DNA from: Saccoglossus kowalevskii
Taxonomy: Eukaryota > Hemichordata > Enteropneusta > Harrimaniidae
Assembly: GCF_000003605.2 (NCBI RefSeq)
Contig: NW_003120897.1
Coordinates: 1 to 23,196 of the forward strand
Direction: 5' to 3'
DNA: 23,196 nt
The notes under the pieces were generated by a model. The model did not search any database. It was not told where the DNA came from and saw nothing but the letters and a program-made list of their open reading frames with translations. A program made the position numbers and the translations under genes. The first letter of the stretch is position 1; each line of letters opens with the position of its first letter. Below, in pieces: positions 10,101 to 20,262 of the stretch.

Positions 10101-12015
10101 GAATAAATAAATGAATAAATAAATAACGTGCAGTTGTCATCTCACCTGTACGTATAGCAGCTCCAAGTTCATCCGGGCTATCAATGTACTTGTTTACTTG
10201 TTCCTTTGAGTAGTTTATGTACAGTATTTTGCCACACCATTCATCGTTATCCAGTGTTTTTAGTCTTAATTCTATGGGACATCGTGTCACAATTTCTACA
10301 AACAAATACACATGGGATTTTACGAGAGATTGATTTTGATGATGTATTTAAGGAGCCCTCTGATGTCAACTCCAAGTTAAAATGAGATAACACCAGGTTC
10401 ACATACAAGTCAAGTGTCACATTGTGCGTTGCGGTTGAATACAGCATGACGTCTATGCAAATAAACTATGAAGATTTCTTTCACATGATGACGTAACTTT
10501 TCTCGGAATCGCCGTACGGGAAATTCAGGAAATGAGTCAGACAACTTATCAGACCATCACATTAGACAATCAACCGGATCAGCATTGAAACTCGGGAAGG
10601 CAGATTAGGAAAGCGCAGAAAAAAATGTTGAAAGAAATATTTGACAGAGAAAATAACACACAATACTATTACAGTAAACAATCTAACACACATTTAAAAG
10701 CAGAAAGCTATATATTAATATCAACGTATAAAGAAACAGGTAAAGAAAAAGACTGCGCATAAGGGGTGGACCATTAGAGTAAAGTCTGGGGTGATGGGAG
10801 AAAAACTATGCAAACTATTTACTGGGCAAATTCCCTAAGAATAAGATTTTTTTTTTTTTTTTTTTTTTGTTCCATACAATAATTATTTTCAGGATTTGTC
10901 CTGTGCAATTTTGTTTGGAATTTCTAATGGTCCACCCCTAAAAAAATAATCTCCACACCTGATTTTCTACTTTAATGTACAAGTCCATGATATTACCCCC
11001 CCCCCCCAAGCATCTATGCTGTAAACCACCACCAAATAACACGTGGGGTATATCTTGACAAGACGTAGTGGCTGAGTAGCAAGAGTGAGAGACACGTGAT
11101 TGAAGATTCTACGAAAAACCTGAACAAAGACAAATCTACCTTTTCTAGGAATATATACTCGTTTGTTTAGGTGTTTTGTGTATTCCAGAGTAAATAGAGT
11201 TGACTTTATGTACAAAATCGCACGCACTATTGCCTCGAACTCTCATTACTTACACCATGGGCTTGTAAATGCCACGTTTGCATGATAAATAAATTACTAC
11301 CGTAGTACATGTATATGAAACAAAGACTTGTCCAGAGGGAGACGAGTACCCCCCCCCCCCTTCCGCCGCCACACATATACATGTACGTATAGTGACTATA
11401 CAAACATAGAAACCGAAAGTGTGACTGTCGGATACATTCCTTTTACGGCGGCAGTCGTCGTGCCGCGTCCTGTTTGATATTGGACTCATAGCGACGTATA
11501 CAACGCGTGTAAATACATTGTTTATTTACATGAAATTCGAACACGCGCTGCGCGACGACCAAAGCCCTTTAATAAAAATTGGCTGACTGGAGAAACAGAC
11601 ATTTCATAGAATCGCTAATGACCAAATGTACCTGTCAGTTAGTAGTTGAGGTGAACGTACAGACATCGAATGCATATTATAGCGGCAACCCCGCCCTCAT
11701 TTAGGGGGACCGTATTTTGTGAGACTTTTTATGTGGACTATTTATGAGCATAAATCGTAGAACAAATAAACGAGACATGCATTCTTTCTTATACTTGCCT
11801 AGTTACTTACCATTGCCTCTAGGAAGCTGAACCCCCGATATCGCTTCAAGTACGGAGCTTTTACCGACACTTTGGTCGCCGATGACAACCACGGCTGGAA
11901 GATCTACATCTTTATCCAAACCAATTCTTCTCAGCGAATCGACAAGATCGATGCAAGGACGTATGCGTTCTTGGTACGAAGCCGCCAGGGTCGGCACTTT
12001 CGAATCGGGAGCCAT
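2308..12015 (-). CDS. Mx: Mx-like dynamin-family GTPase, complete, 12 coding exons
   Basis: Large GTPase of the dynamin superfamily, closest in layout to interferon-induced Mx proteins: cytosolic, self-assembling through its stalk, antiviral in vertebrates (family knowledge; the role here is inferred). Coding exons on the minus strand, in order: 12015-11811, 10295-10146, 9369-9215, 8304-8166, 7918-7720, 7150-7078, 6824-6702, 6142-5998, 5252-4464, 3745-3510, 2849-2694, 2538-2308. All introns are GT-AG and every junction keeps phase, giving 866 residues and a TAA stop at 2310-2308. The ATG at 12015 lies in a good context (GAC ATG G) and the next 68 codons align with the Mx N-terminus up to LPRG. 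There is no PH or proline-rich domain, which separates it from classical dynamins. Exon 9 is an unusual 263-residue insert; the other 603 residues match a slightly short Mx. Exon borders were read by eye without transcript data. Confidence 0.93.
4464..5252 (-). CDS. Mx: large in-frame exon inserted in the stalk of the Mx-like protein (263 codons)
   Basis: Coding exon 9 encodes residues 397-659. The acceptor is a good pyrimidine tract ending in CGGCAG (AG at 5254-5253). The donor is TTAG|gtatcc (GT at 4463-4462). Its length of 789 nt is a multiple of 3 and both borders are phase 1, matching exon 8 (ends CCA T) and exon 10 (starts GC GAT). The protein is hydrophilic and rich in Ser, Lys, His and Asp/Glu, with no recognised domain, so it is probably disordered. 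It contains several SP sites, a basic-aromatic cluster at 522-534 ([13 protein letters not shown]), an acidic stretch at 602-620, and a DEWESV motif at 501-506. The frame is open throughout with no stop, which supports real coding sequence. An independent single-exon gene is less likely, because the only nearby ATG (5277) would lie inside the acceptor tract. Confidence 0.82.
6889..7010 (+). repeat. MITE family B, copy 1
   Basis: It lies in Mx intron 6 and makes up about half of that 253-bp intron, starting 65 bp from the exon 7 acceptor. It contains GGCGGCAGTCGTCGTGCCGC, then GACGTATACAACGCGTGTAA, then AAATTCGAACACGCGCTGC, and ends GCGCTTTAA. It is strongly similar to 11443-11572 and, inverted, to 19466-19597. 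The left TTAAAG terminus has decayed. Confidence 0.85.
7720..12015 (-). CDS. Mx: GTPase (G) domain of the Mx-like protein, coding exons 1-5
   Basis: These exons encode roughly residues 1-283. The P-loop G1 is GDQSVGKS at residues 46-53. The G2 threonine is T72, within EIVTR. G3 is DLPG at 151-154, in [13 protein letters not shown]4 is TKPD at 220-223, followed by LVDKG. The G5-like KCRS is at 252-255. The motif [13 protein letters not shown] in exon 4 is the usual dynamin or Mx strand and helix after G3. All nucleotide-binding residues I can check are present, so an active GTPase is expected. One oddity is the dynamin signature LPRG-[STN]-[GN]-[LIVM]-VTR: it reads LPRGNEIVTR here, with Glu69 at a Gly/Asn position. 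That codon is split across intron 1 (G|AA). Confidence 0.93.
9609..9780 (+). repeat. MITE family A, copy 2 (both terminal inverted repeats present)
   Basis: This is the most complete copy, in Mx intron 2. The left end (TTTTAAAGTGGGGGAGTCG and on) and the reverse complement of the right end (TTTTATAGCGAGAGGGTCG and on) match at 27 of 34 positions, with a perfect 10-bp core GTCGTCACCT. The element is about 170 bp with no coding capacity. The left border reads TTAA|AG and the right border GCT|ATAA, one change from TTAA. A TTAA target duplication with AG termini is typical of the Kolobok superfamily (inference). Confidence 0.85.
10085..10126. repeat. simple repeat (AAAT/AATG)n
   Basis: Alternating AAAT and AATG units in Mx intron 2, ending about 20 bp from the exon 2 donor at 10146-10145. 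Confidence 0.9.
10762..10939. repeat. MITE family C, copy 1, with perfect 17-bp inverted repeats
   Basis: It lies in Mx intron 1. AGGGGTGGACCATTAGA at 10762-10778 is exactly inverted at 10923-10939. The 178-bp interior is AT-rich, has a run of 22 T at 10847-10868 and no coding capacity. Comparison with the copy ending near 15605 suggests the true ends may lie slightly further out, because both copies continue past the CCCCT with a similar A/T-rich stretch and TAATCTC. Confidence 0.8.
11443..11572 (+). repeat. MITE family B, copy 2
   Basis: It lies in Mx intron 1. The left end is GGCGGCAGTCGTCGTGCCGC and the right end is GCGCGACGACCAAAGCCCTTTAA (last 23 bp). The reverse complement of the right end starts TTAAAGGGC and shares GTCGTCG with the left end, so these are imperfect terminal inverted repeats. 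The right border CCCT|TTAA fits a TTAA target site. Confidence 0.85.
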
Positions 12016-12018
12016 GTC

Positions 12019-12135
12019 TGCTTGCGTTACACAGTTTGAAGTGATATACGCATGGTTTGTGTCGGTTTCTTTTATTGAATGTGGTAGACGGGACTTTCCA
12101 GGTACATGTACACGTATTCATTGTATTTACATACC
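12019..12135 (-). other. possible 5' UTR intron of the Mx-like gene
   Basis: On the minus strand GAATCAG|gtatgt (GT near 12134) is a good donor, and GCAAGCAG just before ACATGG is a possible acceptor 4 nt upstream of the start codon. This would give a non-coding first exon and an intron of about 115 bp. The pyrimidine tract is poor, so the alternative is an unspliced 5' UTR. Confidence 0.3.
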
Positions 12136-12173
12136 TGATTCAAACAAACTCATCGCTTGAGATTTAGCCCGCA

Positions 12174-12494
12174 CTAGGGGGTCACCAATTTTGCAAGGAA
12201 CATTGCCCGATTCATTCGTTAAAATATTTCGGGCAATATACGCCATGAAGGGTACAATTTGCCGGACAAACAAATGGATAAACGTTATTCAAAATGCGTC
12301 CGTTCTAAGACATTTGTCCTATTTATCGAATATTATTTGTACAGGAAAATGTGTACAAATATTTAACACTCAAAGTTGCGTAAATATAAGTGAAAATGAG
12401 AAAACAATACATTCTTAAGTTAATAATTAGGTCGGTTATATTCCTCATCCCTACCGTCGCGTCCGAGACACGGACATACCCGGTGACCCCCTAG
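12174..12494. repeat. inverted-repeat element just upstream of the Mx-like gene
   Basis: CTAGGGGGTCACC at 12174-12186 is exactly inverted at 12482-12494, bracketing 321 bp without coding potential. Its inner edge lies 160 bp upstream of the Mx ATG, so it probably overlaps the promoter. A clear target-site duplication was not found; TTAGCC occurs near both ends but at different offsets. It could be a MITE or a chance inverted repeat. Confidence 0.5.
12388..12405 (+). promoter_or_regulatory. weak IRF/ISRE-like motif upstream of the Mx-like gene
   Basis: AAGTGAAAATGAGAAAAC contains the IRF core AANNGAAA (AAGTGAAA) followed by a second GAGAAA, a near match to the interferon-response consensus. 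It lies about 370 bp upstream of the Mx ATG inside the inverted-repeat element. Such short motifs are common in AT-rich DNA, so this is only suggestive. Confidence 0.2.
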
Positions 12495-14074
12495 CTTAGC
12501 CTTGATTAATACGTTTTTCCAATTTAATGTTAGAACGTTTGGATTTTAGCAAATGTTACATTAATTTATTTGACATGGGCGTCATTATTCTATGAATAAA
12601 TATACAATGTTTCTGGCTAGATATCTGTATTTATTTTTTATTTCACTCAAACTGACAGGTAGCTAGGGGAGCTTACATATTAAGATAACCTCGTGATTGG
12701 AAATACCCTTACTGGTGATCAACTGACTCTAACCGCGCAAGCTGCAGAACATATACTTGTAGTTTCGATTTATTCAAACTCGGGTAAATAGTGATAATTT
12801 ATGCAATCTCAGTCAGTCAGACCGATATATACTCGATCTTGTATATATTAATGTTACCTTAAACTATTTTTTCAACAAGTAGCACCATCATTTGGATCCA
12901 ACGTTTATTTCGAATATTCACAAATCAAGATTTATTTTTCATAACGGGAAATATATTTCATGGGAACAATTTTAATAACTAACATTGATATTGCGTCAAG
13001 TTGCACATATACTTCTACAACGGTAACAGTGGGTAGTTTAATCACGTCTCCTGGTGACAATGGCAATTGTTTATCTATTATTAAAATTGAATTGCTCAAC
13101 ATGCTGACAATAGGACAGGGGGAGCCAGGGTACCTAATATGTCTGAAGTTCAGATCAACAATTATTTTGTGCATTTCAATGATCAAACCGTTTTGGGGTA
13201 CTTTTGAGTATTAAGTAAACCAATGTTCATTTGTTAACAATTTTATTCTAGGCATTATTTGTGATATTTAAGGGTATCAGCTTATAAAGAGATGACAGAT
13301 TGTGGTAAACTTGATGATTTGAAAATATTAGAACCATATCATGAACGTTAAGGAGTATATATGTGTTATACATTGAGGTTTCCCTACTGAACTTTTGAGA
13401 ACACTTCGATGCCAGAGGAGATAATAGACAATACCTTATGTTGGAAGGAGGGGGCAAATATTTACGCCACGAAACATGAATTCATGGTCACAATTTTGTA
13501 TATAAATGTTTGTGTTAATTAGTTACTCCAGTGATTCAATCCAGAATGCCTACCACTGTGCGCTGACGCCGGGGATTTCCCACAGTGCTTATAGTAATCA
13601 TACATACATGCTTCAGATTGAACCATTAGTCTATAAATATGCCTATCACCCGTCGTCATGACAACTTACGTACTGACCTCAGCTGCTAACGTAATAATCG
13701 TAACCTACCTGTGGTGGCGCTTGATAGATTAACTGAACAAATGACAACTTTAGAAACTGCAGAAAGTTTAACAGTGCGGGAGCGCGTTAATGTGCACATT
13801 ATAATTGCTAAGTATATCTTGCTAGGGTGCTCAGATCCGATGCCATTAATATCAATTTGTGAGAAAAGTAAGGTAAAGTTGTGATAATCAACAACCCCGC
13901 AAAGACCTAGCGCCCTCCGCGGTGCTCAAAACCCAACACAGTGAGGTGAGATGTAATGCCGTACGGCCGGCGAGGGCGCCACTCACGCCTACATGTCAGT
14001 CTAGCAAAGACACTGATAGACTGTTCAAGTTGTATTACCATAATTGAATTGTTTCTAAAGCGTTAAAAAGAAAC

Positions 14075-14249
<175 letters not shown>

Positions 14250-15027
14250 GTATGAATATATGATATATAACCGTATTCAACTTGTATTGATAAGTCATTA
14301 CTAACGATTGAAACCAGAATTTTTATTTATTCATAAAAGCAGAACTCGCATAATAAAAAGGGGAAGTACATGTACTTTAAAATGTCACGGCATTGTTTTA
14401 CAAAAGTTTCAGTTCCGTACAATGTCCAAAACCCAGCCATGAATGCAATAGTGTTTACGCATGCGTCAAAATAACTTTACATGATTGATATGGTCAAAAA
14501 GCCACTTGAATTGTAGGCGCCTAAAATGCTAGATGAATGTACAATATCTCATAACTTTTTTTCTTGCTACAGTCATTACGTGACCCTCATTAGACCTTCA
14601 TTATGCCCCAAAGGTTGACTAAAGATGACTAACCATATTTTATAACTTCCTTTTGGTATTGTGTTGAAAAATTAATCACTGGCATTGTTGCTAAAATCTG
14701 GGCATACGGGGCTTCTTCCGTTGGTCACAACTGTGTACTGGATTGTCAACATGCCAAATCTGCCGGTTTCTAGATTTTAAACGAGAACATACTCTCCTCG
14801 AGCGCCACTGGAACAATAGGCAGTGACATCAGCAGGTGTTAGCAGCAGGGGTTTAAAGTGTTATAAATAATGTTTGTTTGAAAGTATAATTGTTATAAGA
14901 GATACTTGACCTTCTGTTGACCTCCTCTTGTTTCTGTCTTTGCCATACTATTAGTTGTCACGCAATGTGATCAAGTGTATTCTGTTGATTTGGTTTTACA
15001 TACACGACACAGTCCGTGTTTCATACC

Positions 15028-15218
15028 TACTGTAAAACCATTACATTTAACTGTTTTGTACATAATCACTGGGGTTTAATTTCACTCACGAATTCGTCAA
15101 GTGAACAATGAGTTTTATAATTGTTTCACACATTCAAGTGGATTTATTTTAGCGGATTTTACTTATCAGCAAAAATAGCGAAATTAAAAGCTAGTGAATA
15201 ATTAATGCATTTACAGTA
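15028..15218. repeat. MITE with TA-CTGTAAA termini
   Basis: It begins TACTGTAAAACCATTACATT and ends AATGCATTTACAGTA. The reverse complement of the end is TACTGTAAATGCATT, giving imperfect terminal inverted repeats. Borders fit TA|CTGTAAA and TTTACAG|TA, as expected for a Tc1/mariner-type TA target duplication (inference). Inside are AATTTCACTCACGAATTCG and AGCGAAATTAAAAGC, also in partly inverted arrangement. No coding capacity. Confidence 0.7.
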
Positions 15219-15435
15219 TTTATTGTATATGTGTGTTTAGTGTGTATTTCTTTAAATTATTTGAAGCCAGCATACGTTTTGACATGAAACACGTTTTAAC
15301 ACACGGGTCGTTTGCTCATAGACCTTAGAATGAGAGGGACGGGCAACTACAGTATCTCATTCTACGTAAATGTAAGCTTTGTAAGTATCTTTCGGACACA
15401 TCATAACATTATACTATTCTTTGTTAATGTTGTTT

Positions 15436-15605
15436 TCAAACTCTGGGGTCGATGGCAGAGAGTGTATTTCCCTTCGCTTAGTTTGTGCTATTTTTTTTCA
15501 ATGATGATTTTTATGTTATATTTTCCCTAAGAAATTAGCGTGCAGATTTTTTTTTCCTTTGTACTTTTTTAAAATCCTACCCCCCGTTTCTAACGGTCCA
15601 CCCCT
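15436..15605 (+). repeat. MITE family C, copy 2 (left end decayed)
   Basis: It shares with 10762-10939 the order AAACTCTGGGGT, GATGGCAGA, TTTCCCTAAGAA, a T-rich run, and the right terminus TCTAACGGTCCACCCCT (15589-15605, one change from copy 1). The left inverted repeat is not recognisable. It lies in the intergenic region between the two genes. Confidence 0.6.
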
Positions 15606-16156
15606 TATATTTTAATCTCTGCATAGTCTTCGAAATGCGTTAGGGAAAGTGAAACTGGACACTTCAGTCAACACGTGACTATATTGGGTCTCGGCATGGA
15701 AGGTACTAGTGGTCCCGGTAAATTTGACCACAACAAGCTACATTAAACAAGGTCGCTAAACTAATACACATTTATATTTTCTGTCATGACAAGTTTAAAG
15801 CAACGCCACACGACGAAACAATGTCACATGCACTTTCATAGAAGTGTTGTTTCGTAATTCCATGGATACTGACTGGTAATATTCGATTTAATGAAATATA
15901 CATACTAACACGCACGTATTGGTAACTATTCTAGTTTTGTCATCCCTACGGCTTGATCTCTAAGGTCATAGTTTGACCTTCAACAAGGGGGCTAATTCTT
16001 GATGTAGGCACAGTCTCTCTATGGGCTGTGATGTAGGTTTCTTACTGCACAGACGTTAGCATTTGGCCAAATATATATGGTCTACCGACAATACTTAAAA
16101 TGGTATAAGAGATGTGTTTTTAATTTAAATATCAAAACTGGAAAGGTGTATCATAC

Positions 16157-16181
16157 CATGGATGTACTAAGTACATCCATG
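16157..16181. other. perfect 12-bp inverted repeat around a single base
   Basis: CATGGATGTACT, one A, then AGTACATCCATG. It lies about 355 bp upstream of the testican start codon. It could be a dimeric protein-binding site, a cruciform or the core of a decayed element; nothing in the sequence decides this. Confidence 0.8.
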
Positions 16182-16536
16182 CATTAAGCGAACGCATATA
16201 ACGAGTTTACCCATATAACTTAGCATTTCTAAGGTCTCCCAAACACACATTCAGAAGGTCAGTTATTGTGACCGACCGAGGTACCCAAGAATTGATAATG
16301 TGCGCATGTGCGAGACTGTGACTACCGACTTAAATACCATCAGCGGAATATCGTGTTACTTGACCTCGGTTAAATTGACTTGTTTACCACTTTCTCAACC
16401 AATCAGCGCAGAGTCGGACCATTGTGTGCAAATCACCTCAAAATAAATCAACCTTCAGAAAACAAAAACAGACATCTCTCGCATGATAGTCTGAGATTTG
16501 TTCAAGCAGTTTCAACAAACTTTCCTAAAGTTAACC

Positions 16537-19500
16537 ATGATGCGATTGGCAGCGGTGTTAATACTTGTACTTGTGGCGGTAGAGGCGAGACCCAACAGAA
16601 CCCCAAAGGAATATAAGAAGTCGGGCGAATGGAAAGCACTTCTGAGACCAGTGGTAAGTTCGAAAATATATTGGCAACGCCCTGGGCAAGCAGAGTGGAC
16701 AGATCGATAACGTAGCTAACGTCGTATTTGATACTCATTCAAAATTACACTAACGGTACGGTATGTACGTACTCAGTTGCATTAAATTGCATACACTGTA
16801 ATGGGTGTATTCATAATATCCGGATTCAGTCGTTCAAGAATCGGTGGCTTTACATTCTATAGCTACATTTCTGAATCGTGGCTTATCTATGGGGGTAGAC
16901 GGAGTACTCATGTTATGACGTCTGTACTATGAGTTATGATTGGGTTGTCCTGGTCTTGAAAGCAGGTCGGCAGCGAGTAAATAAACACAGTTTCCTTTGA
17001 CAGTTTGGATAAACGCCACTTTATCAAAACGTAACGAGTGATTATAATCACTGACTTAGGGACCACTACAAGTTGAACAACTGAATAATGTGCACCCTGC
17101 AGGGGCGGATCTAGGATTCTGGAATAGGGGGGGGGGGCGATACGTTGGCCTAAGGCCAAGTTCGCGAGCGCCGATGGCGCGAAGCCCTGTTGGTTGTTAA
17201 AAGTAGTGGGGGCCGCGGCCCCCTCAGCCCCCATCTAAATCCGCCAATGCCCCGGGACACATACGTCAACTTTGACGTCGAAAGAATGTGTTGTGTAATT
17301 TTAGACAAAGAATCGCTCTCCGGTTGCAAGGAGCTGGTTATATATTATACGACTACATCAACAAATCAGGCGCGTTCACAGTTTGTGCACGACGAGGCGG
17401 ACAATCACCACATGTTTCATATCAAACATATGTATGAGTCCTGTGATAGATAAATTATAGAAGTATTATTTTAGTGATTATTATTGGATTGACACCAAAA
17501 TAAAATGTCGAATTTGATGATGTACTTGTATTAAATTTGCACGTATTACAATCTGTTCATAGTTGCCACCCAAATTGGCACCAAAGAACTACATTATTGC
17601 CAGGGCTTTAATTAAAATAAAATATTTACTCACCAAGTCTTACAAAAATGAATATAACACGGCCACATACGAACGAGGATCAACAGAAATGGTGGATCTG
17701 GTGACCTACTCGGTCAAACACATCACGTGACATTGACATTTACGAGCAATGAAAACAAAAACCTCTGATATTTACCAAGAGTGTTAATGTATTCAACCGC
17801 ATTCCTTTGAACAGTACGCTTTCTACAGTATTGTAAACGGCGCCGGGGATGGTCTTTCCCTTTGAGGCCGATGAATTAGTTTGTTGTCAAGGATCTCAAA
17901 GGAAATGAAGTCTTTTGTGTAATTTAAGTGCACTTTCGTGTCAGTGCAACCACTGTGGCATGTATGTTGACCAATATAAGGCCACCCGGTTTTGCATCAC
18001 TGGTATTTTTTTGTTGGGAACCATAGTCTAACGAAGTTCGTAACGGGGGATTATAATTCGGTATTCGTCCGTCCGTCTGGAGTCATGTTTCAAAACAGTG
18101 TGGACCAACTCTTTTCATTCTTTGCATGTGCATAATACTTTATCTGGGACATGTGCACATGCAGTGGTTAACTGATTCAATCAAAGATGACTGACTGACA
18201 GCCATTTTGTTTTTTGAAAATGTGGTATCTTATGCATATTTTTTGTTCAAATTTGGTAAATACATTATACATGTTAGGATACATGTATATGACGATTCGT
18301 TTTGCAATCGGATCAAAGATGGCGGACTGACTGCCATCTTGCTTTTTGACCATACTACTATATCTTCAAAGCTTGTGGACCATTTTTATTCACATTTGAC
18401 ACATACACCATGCATATAGGAGTACATGTTCATGTCAGTTTGTTCCATGATCAGATCTAAGATGGCCGACTGGCATCCATCTTCTGTTTTTTTGAAAATG
18501 TAGTATCTTGGACAGGATTTGTTGGTTTTCTTTCAAATTTGATACAAACATTTACACATGTTGCGATACATGACCATCATGACTAACTGGCAAAATGTAT
18601 TGTTGACATGTTTTTTTCTTCAAATTATACATATTAGGATACATGTCCATGACAATTTGTTTCACAATCGGGTCAAAGATGGTTGACTGCCTGCAATCTT
18701 GCTTTTTGACCATACTTCTATATCTCTGCACATGAGCCTGGACAAAAAAAATCAGTTTGGATACAAATATGCATGAATAGCATCCCTGTTTAATTTCTGA
18801 CTATATATTTCATTTAATACATCTAATTACTGTTGATACTAGACCAGCCAATTATTCACTCTCAGTTACTAACTATGCTTTTGATGCATATTTCTTTATT
18901 TTTGACATGAATAACATTTCCCCTAATCCCAACGGGGACTATGTCATTAACAATGACTTGTTGAGTTATAACTCCGATCCAATCATTAAAACTATTATAT
19001 AACATGTACACACAATAAGTTCTGTTTTAATCAATCATTATTCAACAACGTGGACATTTCGCACATTCTGATTGGTTAAAACATACATTGTCAGTATGAA
19101 ATCAACACTATAGAATATATTTTATAATTCTGGTTTTAGCAAAATATTTCACAGTGATGATTTTATGTGACCTACTACAATGCATTAATATTGTACGTAT
19201 ATAAAAAGAATATTATCTGATCCAACTCTTCCCCTTTTTTCATCTTTATAGTCGGAGAGTGATTCTCTAGTCAAAAAAGAATGGGAAGATATTCAGCCCA
19301 AGAAGACATACGACAAGGTTTATGGTGAGTTACCTGCGTGCGTTAGGTGTACTATGTTTGCACGTGCACGATTAGGATCAGTGCGCATGCGTTGCGCATT
19401 TCACTGCATGTTTCCACAGAACAGCATACTCAAGAAGACAAGCTAGCTCTGTTTATTACTTATATTGCCGTTTAGTGGTCGTCGCGCAACGCGTGTTCGA

Positions 19501-20262
19501 ATTTCATGTAAATAAACAATGTATTTTACACGCGTTGTATACGTCGCTATGAGTCCCATATCGAACATGACGCGGCACGACGTCTGCCGCCCTTTAAGAG
19601 CAATGTATGTGTGCATCGCGTGTTCGGATTTCTTGTAAACAAACAAGGTGTTTACATGCGTTGTATACGTCGCATTAGACCCATGTGGAGTGTGACGCAA
19701 TGCGACGACGAAAAGAGCGAACACAGTGTAATATGTTAGGTCACTTTAATAGCAACATAACAATTACATTTTAAAACGTTTGATTTCATATGCAGATCCA
19801 TGTGACGATTTGAAGTGTGGTAACGGTAAACTGTGCTTTGTTTTGGAAGACGATACAGCCACGTGCATGAGTAGACGCGCTATAGAAAGGAGGTAAAGAA
19901 CACTTTTAATTCAATGTGTGTGTGGGGGGGGGGGTAATTAAGCACATACAACAAATTTCATGTATTATGACAAAAAAACAGGTAAAGTGAAATGTACGGA
20001 ATCGGAATGTTTTATTCCACGTTGTTTATCAATTAATAAAAGTTAATATAGATTTTATCTTATAACTTCAGGTACAAACTACACGAGAAGAAGTACGATG
20101 AGGAGTCTTGTCAACGATGCCCAGATACCGAGTCATATCACGTGTGTGGTACCGATGGGAAAACCTACCACGATGTCTGTCATCTGGAAAGGAAAGCATG
20201 CAAGACGGGAAAGAAAATTGCCTGGATGTGTGACGGTCCTTGTCCATGCACACCACTTGACG
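16537..20262 (+). CDS. SPOCK: testican exons 1-4: signal peptide, N-terminal segment and Kazal domain
   Basis: Residues 1-17 form a signal peptide (MMRLAAVLILVLVAVEA, cleavage likely before RPN). Exon 2 has KKEWEDIQPKKTYDKVYDPC, like the testican-specific N-terminal region. A follistatin-like Cys-rich stretch runs from C66 through C71, C77 and C87 (DPCDDLKC, KLCFV, ATCMS). The Kazal-like domain, residues 109-155, has C109, C112, C121, C132, C139, C149, C153 and C155, with the hallmark VCGTDGKTYHDVC. Kazal domains bind serine proteases in some relatives; the testican Kazal is usually regarded as divergent. A potential N-glycosylation site NRT is at residue 19. Confidence 0.92.

Larger units (their letters stand above)
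16654..19251. other. testican intron 1
   Basis: The largest intron of the gene (about 2.6 kb). It contains the hAT-like MITE at 17100-17249 and the tandem satellite at 18177-18740. No additional exon was recognised. Confidence 0.85.

Noticed and set aside
12932-13214. Overlapping 84-codon open frames on both strands in the intergenic region
   Set aside because: No recognisable domain, no paired splice sites with either gene, and both strands are open, as happens in low-stop AT-rich DNA. A decayed exon cannot be excluded.
16329-16336. TTAAATAC as a TATA box for testican
   Set aside because: Weak match and very common in AT-rich DNA; no other core promoter element supports it.
16483-16494. 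Three-codon upstream ORF (ATG ATA GTC TGA) before the testican start
   Set aside because: The transcription start is unknown, so it may not be in the mRNA. Such tiny uORFs are expected by chance.
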